DNA from: Streptomyces sp. MA5143a
GTDB taxonomy: Bacteria > Actinomycetota > Actinomycetes > Streptomycetales > Streptomycetaceae
Reading direction: 5' to 3'
Assembly (NCBI RefSeq): GCF_900290235.1
Contig: NZ_OLMK01000061.1
Location: 151,346-215,345 of the forward strand
Length of the DNA: 64,000 nt
Made by a program: the position numbers and the translations under genes. Shown here piece after piece: positions 34,098 through 42,500 of the stretch; position 1 is the stretch's first letter; every line of letters starts with the position of its first letter. The notes under the pieces are model-generated. The model was not told the origin of the DNA. It did not search any database and saw only the letters and a program-made list of their open reading frames with translations.

Positions 34098-35675
34098 ATG
34101 CCCCTCGCCGACCTCGTCATCACCGGCGCCCACATCCGCACCCTCGACCCGCACCGGCCGCACGCCTCCGCCGTCGCCGTACGCGACGGGCTGATCGCCG
34201 CCGTGGGCGAGGACGCGGACGTACGGGACTGGCGCGGGTCGGACACCGAAGTGGTGGACCTGGGCGGCGGGTGGCTGGTGCCGGGCCTGGTGGACGGGCA
34301 CAGTCACCCCGTGTGGGGCCTTGACCTGGCCACCGGACTCGACCTCACCGCCGTACGCGACCTCGACGGACTGCGCTCCGCGCTCGCCACCGCGCCCCGC
34401 ATCGACGGCTGGGTCCTCGGCTGGGGCCTGGACCACAACGCCTTCGAGGGCCGCCCCGTCGACCGCGCCCTCGTCGAGGACGTCCTGGACGGCGCGCCCG
34501 CTTTCCTCCGCCTCTACGACGGCCACTCCGCCCTCGTCACCGGGGCCGCGCTGCGGGCCGCCGGCATCACCGGGCCGCGGACCTTCGCCCAGCGCTCCCA
34601 CATCGCCGTCGACGCCGACGGACGACTGACCGGACATCTCGTCGAGCACGCCGCGATGGACCTCGTCACGACGGTCATGCCCCGCGCGACGTACGACGAA
34701 CGCCGCACCCGGTTGATCGACCTGTTGAACGCCATGGCGGCCACCGGCCTCACCGGCGCCCACGTCATGGACCTCGGCGATCCCGCCCTGATGGACGCCG
34801 TCGCCCGGGAGACCGTCCTGCCGCTGCGGCTGCGCTTCGCGCCGTGGTGCATGCCGGGCGCCGACGCGGACGACCTCGCGGAGCTGGTCGCCCTCCAGGG
34901 CAGGGGCGGCCGGCACTGGCAGGTCGGCGGGGTGAAGTTCTTCATGGACGGCACCGTCGAGGGCGGCACCGCCTGGCTCGACCACCCCGACTGCCACGGC
35001 CAGGGCACCGACGCGTTCTGGCCCGACCCGGACGCATACAGCGACGCCGTACGCGTCCTGCACCGCGCCGGGGTGCGGACGGCCACGCACGCGATCGGCG
35101 ACGCCGCCGTGCGCCACGTCCTGTCCACGGTCGAGTCGCTGGGGCCCGGCGGGCGGCACACGCACCGGGTCGAGCACATCGAGTCGGTGCCCGACGACCT
35201 CGTGGCACGGTTCGCCGAGGTCGGGGTCGTCGCCTCCATGCAGCCCCCGCACACCGACTACACCCGTGCCGACCTGTCCGACGCGTGGTCGTCGCGGCTC
35301 GGCGAGGAACGCGCCTCACGGGCCTGGCGGCTGCGGGACCTGCGGGACGCGGGCGTGGTCGTCGCGCTCGGCTCCGACTGGCCCATCGCCCACCACGACG
35401 CCCGCGGGGTACTGGCCACGGCCCGGGCACCGCGCGGCGCCGCCTCCTCCCGCGCCGGGCTCAGCGGACTCCAGGCGCTGGAGGGCTGCACCAGCCACGC
35501 GGCGCTCGCGGCGGGCGAGGAGGCGGTCGCCGGACGGATCGCCGAAGGCTACCGGGCGGACCTGACGGCACTGGCCCTCGACCCGGTCGACGCCCCCGCC
35601 GACGAGGTCGCCGAGGCGCCGGTCCTCCTCACGGTGACGGGCGGCCACGTGGTGCACCGGGGGAGCCGGCGGTAG
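34098..35675 (+). CDS. Amidohydrolase of the YtcJ-like family
   Basis: This 525-residue metal-dependent hydrolase has the HxH metal site in LVDGHSHPVWG near residue 58, a later THAIGD histidine, a HRVEHIE histidine and the GSDWPIAHHD aspartate. The arrangement is that of amidohydrolase_3 (YtcJ-like) enzymes. AAGGAG lies about 10 nt before the ATG. The substrate is unknown, but the neighbouring permease and TetR suggest an inducible amide or related N-compound. Confidence 0.88.
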   Translation: MPLADLVITGAHIRTLDPHRPHASAVAVRDGLIAAVGEDADVRDWRGSDTEVVDLGGGWLVPGLVDGHSHPVWGLDLATGLDLTAVRDLDGLRSALATAPRIDGWVLGWGLDHNAFEGRPVDRALVEDVLDGAPAFLRLYDGHSALVTGAALRAAGITGPRTFAQRSHIAVDADGRLTGHLVEHAAMDLVTTVMPRATYDERRTRLIDLLNAMAATGLTGAHVMDLGDPALMDAVARETVLPLRLRFAPWCMPGADADDLAELVALQGRGGRHWQVGGVKFFMDGTVEGGTAWLDHPDCHGQGTDAFWPDPDAYSDAVRVLHRAGVRTATHAIGDAAVRHVLSTVESLGPGGRHTHRVEHIESVPDDLVARFAEVGVVASMQPPHTDYTRADLSDAWSSRLGEERASRAWRLRDLRDAGVVVALGSDWPIAHHDARGVLATARAPRGAASSRAGLSGLQALEGCTSHAALAAGEEAVAGRIAEGYRADLTALALDPVDAPADEVAEAPVLLTVTGGHVVHRGSRR

Positions 35676-35683
35676 CGCCACCG

Positions 35684-35725
35684 CGGGGGCCGGGCCGCGC
35701 AGGCCCCGTACCGACCCGGCCCCCG
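35684..35725. terminator. Hairpin terminator after amidohydrolase gene
   Basis: Perfect 11-bp arms CGGGGGCCGGG / CCCGGCCCCCG enclose a 20-base loop, 8 nt after the amidohydrolase stop. Confidence 0.7.
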
Positions 35726-35736
35726 GCGTCGGCGGG

Positions 35737-35850
35737 TCACCGGTCGCGCAGGTCCTGCACCCGCCTCGCTTGACCACCGAGCGCTCCAGGGTCTCCGGGT
35801 CGACGACCTCCACCTCCACCTCCACGGTCACACCCACCCGTCGCGCCGCC
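35737..35850 (-). pseudogene. paaK: Frameshifted 3' remnant of paaK (phenylacetate-CoA ligase)
   Basis: On the minus strand the text RRVGVTVEVEVEVVDPETLERSV matches the C-terminal end of PaaK (shown in part). After the conserved SV/K the frame is wrong, but shifting by one base gives ARRVQDLRDR and a stop, the expected tail. So a single base was lost. Only about 38 codons remain of a roughly 430-codon gene. Its position, divergent from paaA, fits an ancestral paaK-paaA arrangement. Confidence 0.7.
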
Positions 35851-35905
35851 GGGGAGAGGGGACGGGACGGGTCTTGCCCGTCCGCTCGAATCGCGTCACA
35901 CTGGT

Positions 35906-35923
35906 ACCGAACGAATGATCGGT
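35906..35923. promoter_or_regulatory. Imperfect palindrome, candidate PaaR-type operator
   Basis: ACCGAACGAATGATCGGT has 5-bp arms ACCGA/TCGGT and lies 17-34 nt before the paaA start. Its shape resembles the sites of TetR-family PaaR repressors, which respond to phenylacetyl-CoA. No regulator gene is adjacent, so it would act in trans. Confidence 0.55.
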
Positions 35924-35939
35924 TGGGAAGCTGGTATCG

Positions 35940-36917
35940 ATGACGACGACAGATTCCGCCGGGGCGCCGCCCGAGGACGCGCTCCAGGAGCACTTCGACG
36001 CGACGATCGCGCGGGACCAGCGGATCGAGCCGCGTGACTGGATGCCGGAGGGCTATCGCCGGACGCTGATCCGGCAGATCGCGCAGCACGCGCACTCGGA
36101 GATCATCGGCATGCAGCCGGAGGGCGAGTGGATCACCCGCGCGCCGTCCCTGCGCCGCAAGGCGATCCTGTTCGCGAAGGTCCAGGACGAGGCGGGGCAC
36201 GGGCTGTACCTGTACTCGGCTGCCGAGACCCTGGGCGCCGACCGCGCGGACCTGACGCGCCGGCTGATCGAGGGCCGCCAGAAGTACTCGTCGATCTTCA
36301 ACTACCCGACGCGGAACTTCGCCGACGTGGGTGTCATCGGCTGGTTCGTGGACGGCGCCGCCATCTGCAACCAGGTCCCGTTGTGCCGCAGTTCGTACGG
36401 CCCGTACGCGCGGGCGATGGTGCGGATCTGCAAGGAGGAGTCGTTCCACCAGCGGCAGGGCTACGAGTTGCTGCTGACGATGATGCGCGGCACCGACGAG
36501 CAGCGCGCGATGGTGCAGGACGCCGTGGACCGCTGGTGGTGGCCGTCGCTGATGATGTTCGGCCCGCCGGACGACGCCTCGCCCAACTCGGCGCAGTCCA
36601 TGGCCTGGAAGATCAAGCGGCACTCCAACGACGAACTGCGGCAGCGGTTCGTCGACATGACCGTCCCGCAGGCCGAGAAGCTCGGCGTCACCCTCCCGGA
36701 CCCGGACCTGAAGTGGAACGAGGAGCGTGGCCGCCACGACTTCGGCACCCCCGACTGGGCCGAGCTGAAGCGGGTCATCACCGGCGACGGGCCCTGCAAC
36801 GACCAGCGGATGGAACGCCGCAGGACGGCCCACGAGGAAGGCGCCTGGGTGCGTGAGGCGGCCACCGCCCACGCGGCCCGGCAGAGCGAGCGAGCCCGGA
36901 AGGGGACGGCGGCATGA
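35940..36917 (+). CDS. paaA: Phenylacetyl-CoA 1,2-epoxidase subunit PaaA
   Basis: This 325-residue catalytic subunit of ring-1,2-phenylacetyl-CoA epoxidase has a di-iron four-helix bundle. Iron ligands are in HSEIIGMQPEGEW, KVQDEAGHGLYLY and the later RICKEESFHQRQGYE, giving the ExxH-type pairs expected. It inserts one oxygen atom into the aromatic ring. ATG at 35940. It heads the five-gene paaABCDE operon and overlaps paaB by 4 nt. Confidence 0.97.
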   Translation: MTTTDSAGAPPEDALQEHFDATIARDQRIEPRDWMPEGYRRTLIRQIAQHAHSEIIGMQPEGEWITRAPSLRRKAILFAKVQDEAGHGLYLYSAAETLGADRADLTRRLIEGRQKYSSIFNYPTRNFADVGVIGWFVDGAAICNQVPLCRSSYGPYARAMVRICKEESFHQRQGYELLLTMMRGTDEQRAMVQDAVDRWWWPSLMMFGPPDDASPNSAQSMAWKIKRHSNDELRQRFVDMTVPQAEKLGVTLPDPDLKWNEERGRHDFGTPDWAELKRVITGDGPCNDQRMERRRTAHEEGAWVREAATAHAARQSERARKGTAA

Positions 36918-37234
36918 CCGGCACGGACGACAGGGGCGCGGCGCGCGGGAACAAGGGCGACTGGCCGCTGTACGAGGTGTTCGTGCGCGGCAAGCGCGGC
37001 CTGAACCACGTCCACGTGGGCTCGTTGCACGCCGCCGACGACCAGATGGCGCTCACCCACGCCCGCGACCTCTACACCCGCCGCAACGAGGGCGTCTCCC
37101 TCTGGGTGGTGCGTTCGGAGCACATCGCCGCCTCCACCCGCGACGAGAAGGACCCCTTCTTCGAGCCCAGCGCCGACAAGGTGTACCGCCACCCGACGTT
37201 CTACGACATTCCCGACGACGTCCCGCACATCTGA
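36914..37234 (+). CDS. paaB: Phenylacetyl-CoA epoxidase subunit PaaB
   Basis: This 106-residue subunit begins the conserved core at WPLYEVFVRGKRGLNHVHVGSLHAAD and ends FYDIPDDVPHI, as in other PaaB proteins (quoted in part). It has no iron site and bridges PaaAC heterodimers. It overlaps paaA by 4 nt (ATGA), and paaC follows 10 nt later. Confidence 0.96.
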   Translation: MTGTDDRGAARGNKGDWPLYEVFVRGKRGLNHVHVGSLHAADDQMALTHARDLYTRRNEGVSLWVVRSEHIAASTRDEKDPFFEPSADKVYRHPTFYDIPDDVPHI

Positions 37235-37244
37235 GGAGCAGGGC

Positions 37245-38072
37245 ATGAGTGACGACCACGTCTATCTGACCCTCGCCGAGGGACACGACGACGACACCCG
37301 CTGGGCGTACGGCACCGGCTTCGAGGACCCCCTCCACGGCGTCGACACCGGGGTGCCCGAGGGCGTCGACATAGGGGAACTGGCCCGCGTCTGTGTGGCG
37401 TTGGCCGACGACGCCCTGGTCTCGGCCCAGCGGCTCGCCGAGTGGACGACCCGCGCGCCCGAGCTGGAGGAGGAGGTCGCGCTCGCCAACATCGGCCTCG
37501 ACCTCCTCGGCCAGGCCCGCCTGTTGTACTCCCGTGCCGGCCAGGTCGACGGCACCGGCCGCGACGAGGACGCCTACGCCTACTTCCGGGACGCCCAGGA
37601 CTTCCGCAACGTACGCCTCGCCGAACTCCCGAACGGCGACTTCGCGTTCTCCGTCGTCCGGCTCCTCGTCCTGTCCAGCTGGCGCCTCGCGCACTTCGAA
37701 CGGCTGGTGGACCACCCCGACCCCGTCCTCGCCGCGATCGCGGCCAAGGGCGTCAAGGAACTGACCTACCACCGCCAGTACGCCGCCGACTGGTCCGTAC
37801 GGCTCGGCGACGGCACCGACGAATCGCACCGGCGGATGCGGAAGGCGCTGGAGCAGGTCGGCCCGTACTTCGGCGAGCTGTTCACCGCGTACGACGTACG
37901 GGACGAGGTCGTCGACGTGCTGCGGCAGGTCACGGAGGCCGCCGGGCTGCCCATGCCGGTGTACCGGCCGCTGCCGGGCGCCGGGCGCGCCGGCGACCAC
38001 ACCGAGCATCTGGCGCCGCTGCTCGCCGAGTTGCAGAGCGTGGCCCGCGCCCACCCGGAGGCGACATGGTGA
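37245..38072 (+). CDS. paaC: Phenylacetyl-CoA epoxidase structural subunit PaaC
   Basis: This 275-residue partner of PaaA shares the ferritin-like bundle and pairs with the catalytic subunit. Visible marks are NIGLDLLGQARLLYSRAGQV and KELTYHRQYAADWSVRLGDG. The ATG at 37245 has GAGGAG upstream. It ends in ATGGTGA, overlapping the start of paaD by 7 nt. Confidence 0.95.
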   Translation: MSDDHVYLTLAEGHDDDTRWAYGTGFEDPLHGVDTGVPEGVDIGELARVCVALADDALVSAQRLAEWTTRAPELEEEVALANIGLDLLGQARLLYSRAGQVDGTGRDEDAYAYFRDAQDFRNVRLAELPNGDFAFSVVRLLVLSSWRLAHFERLVDHPDPVLAAIAAKGVKELTYHRQYAADWSVRLGDGTDESHRRMRKALEQVGPYFGELFTAYDVRDEVVDVLRQVTEAAGLPMPVYRPLPGAGRAGDHTEHLAPLLAELQSVARAHPEATW

Positions 38073-38572
38073 CCACCCTCCTCGACGCCCGGCGGGCCCG
38101 GCAGATCGCCGGGCAGGTGCCCGACCCCGAGCTGCCGATGCTCACCCTCGCCGACCTCGGCGTCCTGCGGGACGTGGAGCTGACCGGCGACGGCACGGTG
38201 ATCGCGAGCCTCACCCCCACCTACTCGGGCTGCCCGGCGATGGCCGAGATGCGGGCCGACGTGGCGGCGAGGCTGCGCGCGGCGGGATACGAGCGGGTGG
38301 AGATCCGCACGGTCCTCAGCCCGCCCTGGACCACCGACTGGATCACGGAGTCGGGCCGCCGCAAGCTGACCGAGCACGGCATCGCCCCGCCGGGGCCCGC
38401 CCCTCGCGGCCCGGTCCCCCTCCAGCTGTCCGCCACCCGGCGCACGGTCCCCTGCCCCCGCTGCGGCTCCCGGGACACGGGGGAGACCTCCCGCTTCGCC
38501 GCCACCTCCTGCAAGTCCCTGTGGCGCTGCCACACCTGCCGCGAGCCGTTCGAGCACGTCAAGGAGATCTGA
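38066..38572 (+). CDS. paaD: PaaD, Fe-S assembly-type protein of the epoxidase system
   Basis: This 168-residue protein has an N-terminal DUF59/MIP18 domain (VPDPELPMLTLADLGVLRDV, then TPTYSGCPAM) and a C-terminal zinc-ribbon with CPRCG and CHTC pairs. PaaD is thought to help assemble the epoxidase metal or Fe-S centres. It overlaps paaC and abuts paaE (stop TGA immediately followed by ATG). Confidence 0.95.
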   Translation: MVTTLLDARRARQIAGQVPDPELPMLTLADLGVLRDVELTGDGTVIASLTPTYSGCPAMAEMRADVAARLRAAGYERVEIRTVLSPPWTTDWITESGRRKLTEHGIAPPGPAPRGPVPLQLSATRRTVPCPRCGSRDTGETSRFAATSCKSLWRCHTCREPFEHVKEI

Positions 38573-39814
38573 ATGAAGGGCTTCACGGAAGGGCCCACCG
38601 GGGGCCTTCGCGGGGGACCGGTGGCGGAGGCCGCGGGCGAGGCCGCTGTCGCGGCCGCTGTCGGGGCCGCGGGTTCGGTCGCCTCCGCGGTGCCCGGTCC
38701 GGCCACCGGCGAGGGCGACGGCGGCACGCCGGCCGTACGTCCGCGCGCCCGACGCCGACCCGTCTTCCACGCCCTGCGCGTCGCCGAGGTACGGCCGTTG
38801 TGCGAGGACGCGGCCGCCGTCGGGTTCGAGATCCCGGACGAGCTGGCCGAGGAGTTCACGTTCGCGCCCGGCCAGTCGCTGACGTTGCGGCGGGAGATCG
38901 ACGGACGGGACGAACGCCGCTCCTACTCGATCTGCTCACCTGCGGGTTCGGCACCACGCATCGGCGTCCGGGTCGTCCCGGGCGGCCTGTTCTCCTCCTG
39001 GCTGGTGAACGACGTACGCCCCGGCGACACGGTCGAGGTCATGCCGCCCACCGGCTTCTTCACCCCGGACCTCACCGCCCCCGGCCACCATGTGCTGATC
39101 GCGGCGGGCTCCGGAATCACCCCGATGATCTCCATCGCCGAGTCCGTCCTGGCCGCCGACCCCCGCTCCACGGTGACCCTCTTCTACGGCAACCGGCGCA
39201 CCGGCACGGTGATGTTCGCCGACGAACTCGCCGACCTGAAGGACCTGTACCCGGCCCGCTTCCAGCTGGCCCACGTCCTGTCCCGCGAGCCGCGCGAGGC
39301 GGAGCTGCTCTCGGGCCGCCTGGACGCCGGACGTCTCTCGACGCTCATCGGCTCCCTCGTCGACGTCGACACCGCCGACCACTGGTGGCTGTGCGGCCCG
39401 CACGGCATGGTCCGCGACGCCCAGCAGGTCCTCACCGGCCTCGGCGTCCCGGTCGACCGCGTCCATCAGGAACTCTTCTACGCCGACGACGAACCCGTCC
39501 GCGAGGTCCGCCACGAGGAGGCCGCCGCCGAGGGCCCTGTCAGCGAGGTCACCATCACGCTCGACGGCCGCACCACCACCGCGCCCCTGCCCCGCGACCG
39601 CACGATCCTCGACGCGGCGCAGCGCACCCGCCCCGACCTCCCCTTCGCCTGCAAGGGCGGCGTCTGCGGCACCTGCCGCGCGCTCGTCCCCGACGGCAAG
39701 GCGGACATGCGCCGCAACTACGCGCTGGAACCGGCGGAGGTGGCGGCGGGGTATGTGCTGACGTGCCAGACGTATCCGGTGTCGGAGACGCTGACGGTCG
39801 ACTTCGACACGTGA
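38573..39814 (+). CDS. paaE: PaaE reductase with unusual N-terminal extension
   Basis: This 413-residue NADPH reductase feeds electrons to PaaA. An FNR-type FAD domain (RRSYSICSP), an NAD(P) domain (LIAAGSGITPM, WWLCGPHGM) and a C-terminal plant-type [2Fe-2S] domain (CKGGVCGTC plus a later Cys) are in order. Ordinary PaaE is about 350-360 residues; the extra 60 here are Gly/Ala-rich (AEAAGEAAVAAAVGAA) and probably disordered. The ATG at 38573 has AAGGAG 7 bases upstream, so the extension is likely translated. Confidence 0.94.
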   Translation: MKGFTEGPTGGLRGGPVAEAAGEAAVAAAVGAAGSVASAVPGPATGEGDGGTPAVRPRARRRPVFHALRVAEVRPLCEDAAAVGFEIPDELAEEFTFAPGQSLTLRREIDGRDERRSYSICSPAGSAPRIGVRVVPGGLFSSWLVNDVRPGDTVEVMPPTGFFTPDLTAPGHHVLIAAGSGITPMISIAESVLAADPRSTVTLFYGNRRTGTVMFADELADLKDLYPARFQLAHVLSREPREAELLSGRLDAGRLSTLIGSLVDVDTADHWWLCGPHGMVRDAQQVLTGLGVPVDRVHQELFYADDEPVREVRHEEAAAEGPVSEVTITLDGRTTTAPLPRDRTILDAAQRTRPDLPFACKGGVCGTCRALVPDGKADMRRNYALEPAEVAAGYVLTCQTYPVSETLTVDFDT

Positions 39815-39886
39815 GCGTTGGGGGGGCGGGCGCCTCATAGCTCGGGGGTGCGTGTGGTGTGGCGGGTGCGGGTCCGTTGTGGTTTC

Positions 39887-40014
39887 TCGCGCAGTTCCCC
39901 GCGCACCTGAAGGGATCGGGCCTGCGGCCCGCCCTTCAGATGAAAAGCACGGGGCCGCAGGCCCTGCTTTTCCGGGGCGCGGGGAACTGCGCGAACAAGC
40001 CCCACGCACCCGCA
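39887..40014. repeat. Palindromic intergenic repeat (Streptomyces REP-like), copy 1
   Basis: Perfect 18-bp inverted repeats TCGCGCAGTTCCCCGCGC (39887-39904 and, inverted, 39977-39994) flank two hairpins: CTGAAGGG/CCCTTCAG (39907-39939) and AAAAGCA/TGCTTTT (39943-39971). The stretch 39942-40014 recurs, diverged, at 52490-52562. It lies between converging paaE and the Lrp-type gene and may end both transcripts. Confidence 0.85.
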
Positions 40015-40063
40015 GCCGCCGACGAAACCCCGCCCCCACCACGAACGCGCCCCCGCCGCGCGC

Positions 40064-40540
40064 TCAGTTCCCGGCGGCCCGGCCGACCGACTCCACCAGC
40101 GGCAGCAACCGGTACGGCACCCGCTCCCGCAGCGCGACCTCCGTGCGGGTGCGCACCACGCCGGGCAGGCTGATCAGCGACTGGATCACGTCCTCCAGGT
40201 GCGCGTTGTCGCGGGCCACGACCCGGGTCAGCAGATCGCCGCCGCCCGTGATGGAGAACGCCTCGATGATCTCCGGCACGGCCGCCAGCGCGTCCCCCAC
40301 GTCGTCGAGGTGCCCCTGCGTCACCTCGATGTGCACGAAGGCCAGCACCGGATGGCCGAGCGCGGCGGGGGAGAGCGACGGCGCCGTCCCGGTGATCACG
40401 CCGTCCCGCTCCAGCCGGTCGAGCCGGGCCTGCAGCGTCCCCCGCGCGACACCGAGCACCCGGGCGTACTCCCGCACACTCGTCCGCGGCTGCTCCAGCA
40501 GCAACCGCAGGATCCGGGTGTCGAGCTCGTCCACGGCCAT
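40064..40540 (-). CDS. Lrp/AsnC-family regulator
   Basis: This 158-residue regulator has an N-terminal helix-turn-helix (TSVREYARVLGVARGTLQAR) and a C-terminal RAM/AsnC ligand domain (FVHIEVTQGHLDDVGDAL ... EAFSITGGGDLLTRVVARD). The ATG at 40540 is preferred because GGGAGGT lies about 9 bases before it; an ATG eight codons upstream lacks a site. It is divergent from the FUSC gene, and a cluster of inverted repeats lies in the 337-bp gap. The effector, perhaps an aromatic amino acid or related compound, is unknown. Confidence 0.9.
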   Translation of the reverse strand: MAVDELDTRILRLLLEQPRTSVREYARVLGVARGTLQARLDRLERDGVITGTAPSLSPAALGHPVLAFVHIEVTQGHLDDVGDALAAVPEIIEAFSITGGGDLLTRVVARDNAHLEDVIQSLISLPGVVRTRTEVALRERVPYRLLPLVESVGRAAGN

Positions 40541-40637
40541 GATCCGCCGACCTCCCTGCGCCATTCGACGATCATGGAAACGGTATCAACGGACCGCTCA
40601 CAAGGCCGTTCGCCCGATCCCTGATCCGATGGCCCAC

Positions 40638-40704
40638 CAAGGGCCCATCGCGGCCCTTGCCGCCTGGGCCAATGGCTCAGCCCAGGACCTCCGAGTTGAG
40701 CCAT
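40638..40704. promoter_or_regulatory. Three stacked inverted repeats in divergent promoter region
   Basis: CAAGGGCC/GGCCCTTG (40638-40659), CCTGGGC/GCCCAGG (40663-40686) and ATGGCTCA/TGAGCCAT (40672-40704) are all perfect. The last two overlap and cannot form together. They sit between the Lrp-type and FUSC genes. The rest of the 337-bp gap (40541-40877) shows nothing else I can name. Confidence 0.6.
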
Positions 40705-40877
40705 CGGGGTCAAAGGTGCTTATCTCTTGCCCTATCCACGTAGTTTCGGCGCCGCGCAGTGCCGGACGGCGACGAGGCCGGACCCGGAGCGCGGCGCCTT
40801 CGCTGTGCCCGCCGCCCGCTGAGACCCAGCACGCCGCGGACGCGGCACGCACCAGTGCGAGGGGGCGGTACACGGCC

Positions 40878-42392
40878 ATGAAGAGGATGTTCACAGCGCC
40901 TGATCCGGGGCGTCTGCGGCTGCGGAACTCCGTCCGCGCCGTCATCGGCGTGGGCGCCGCGGTGGCCGTCTCCGAGCTGAGCGGCTTCCCGCTCCCCGCG
41001 TCGATCACGGGGGGCCTCGCCGCGCTCCTCGCCCTCTTCACCGTCACCGACGGCACGGTTCGCGCCCAGCGGATCACCACCGCCCTGCTGCCTCTCGCCG
41101 GATTCCCGGTCCTGGCGTTCGCCACCACGCTGCACGACCTCACGGCCGCCCGCGACATGGCGTTCGTCGCCACCGTCTTCTGCGGGGTCTACGCCCGCCG
41201 CTGGGGAGCACGCGGTCAGGCGCTCGGCATCTTCGCCTTCATGAGCTTCTTCGTCACGCAGTTCCTGCACGCGGTCCCCGCGCAACTGCCCGGCCTCTAC
41301 GCCGCCATGACCCTCGCCCTCCTGGTCGCCGGGGCCGTGCGCTTCGTCCTGTGGCCCATAGAACGCGGCGCCCCTCCGATCGCGCCCCCCACCGAGGCGC
41401 CCCGCACCGGCCTGGACCGGCCCACCACCCGGCAGGCGTTCCAGGCCGCGGCCGCCTGCGCGGTCGCGCTCGTCGTCGGCCAGGGGTTCTCCGAGGACCG
41501 CTGGTACTGGGCCGTCGGCACCGCCTGGTGGATCTTCGTCAACACGACGTCCCGGGGCGAGACCCTGGTCCGTGGTTTCCGCCGCGTCCTCGGGACCGTG
41601 ATCGGCGTCGCCGTCGGCCTCCTCGTGGCCGTCCCGCTCGACGGGGCGCCCGTGGCGTCGGCCGCCCTCGTCGCCCTCTGCGTCTTCGGGATCTTCTACA
41701 CGGCGGCCGTGTCGTACTCCTGGATGATGCTGGCGGTCACCGTCATGGCCAGCCTCCTCTACGGTCTGCTCGGCGTCCTGGACGCCCAACTGCTCGCGCT
41801 CCGGCTCGTCGAGACGGGGGTCGGCGCGGGCTGCGCCATGCTCGCGGTGGTCCTCGTCCTGCCGGTCACCACCCACGCGACCAACGACGCCTGGATCCTG
41901 CGGGCCCTGCACTGCGTGCACGCCGCCGCGACCCAGACGGCCGCCCGGCTGGAGGGCGACCCCGAGGCCGACCCGGCCCCGCACGCCGCCGAACTGGAGG
42001 CGCTGTTCGGGCGGGCCCGTGTCGCCCTCGCCCCGCTGGTGCATCCGCTGAACCCGTTCCACGGCCGCAAGGCGCGCGCCCGCCAGGCCCTGCGCCTCCT
42101 CGACGACTGTGTGAACGAGGTCCACGCCCTGGTGTCGGCCACCGTCGAGCCGCCCGCCTCCCACGAGGCGTCCCTCGTGGCCGCCTGCTGGCGGGTGAAG
42201 GCGGCGGTGGAGGCGCTGACCGTCCACGAGACGCGGGCCCCGGCCTGGCCGCAGCACCTCACCGGCCAGGAGGCCCCGCACCAGCCGGAACCCGGCACCC
42301 CCCTGGTCCACCTGCACAACCTGGAGCGGACCCTGTCCGACCTGGCCCTGCCCCTGGGCAGGACCCCGGGCTCCCGGCTGGCCGGCTCCTGA
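40878..42392 (+). CDS. FUSC-family inner membrane protein
   Basis: This 504-residue membrane protein has two groups of hydrophobic segments separated by a short hydrophilic linker, then a long cytoplasmic helical tail. The second group includes the FUSC core (GFSEDRWYWAVGTAWWIFVN). Relatives include aromatic acid exporter and fusaric-acid resistance-like proteins (AaeB, YccS). It probably exports aromatic carboxylates. It is divergent from an Lrp/AsnC regulator that may control it. Confidence 0.85.
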   Translation: MKRMFTAPDPGRLRLRNSVRAVIGVGAAVAVSELSGFPLPASITGGLAALLALFTVTDGTVRAQRITTALLPLAGFPVLAFATTLHDLTAARDMAFVATVFCGVYARRWGARGQALGIFAFMSFFVTQFLHAVPAQLPGLYAAMTLALLVAGAVRFVLWPIERGAPPIAPPTEAPRTGLDRPTTRQAFQAAAACAVALVVGQGFSEDRWYWAVGTAWWIFVNTTSRGETLVRGFRRVLGTVIGVAVGLLVAVPLDGAPVASAALVALCVFGIFYTAAVSYSWMMLAVTVMASLLYGLLGVLDAQLLALRLVETGVGAGCAMLAVVLVLPVTTHATNDAWILRALHCVHAAATQTAARLEGDPEADPAPHAAELEALFGRARVALAPLVHPLNPFHGRKARARQALRLLDDCVNEVHALVSATVEPPASHEASLVAACWRVKAAVEALTVHETRAPAWPQHLTGQEAPHQPEPGTPLVHLHNLERTLSDLALPLGRTPGSRLAGS

Positions 42393-42441
42393 CCCGCGGG
42401 CACGCCACCACCCCGACGGACGACGCAGATCAAGCACTGCT

Positions 42442-42457
42442 GTTGGTCTAGACCTGC
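42442..42457. promoter_or_regulatory. DasR-responsive element-like site
   Basis: GTTGGTCTAGACCTGC matches 12 of 16 positions of the DasR site ACTGGTCTAGACCAGT, with the central GGTCTAGACC perfect. It lies 44-59 nt before the lactonase start. DasR is a GntR-family regulator controlled by glucosamine phosphates. Confidence 0.65.
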
Positions 42458-42500
42458 TGCTACCCTCACCCGCACCGAACACCACCGGGAGGGGACGGCA

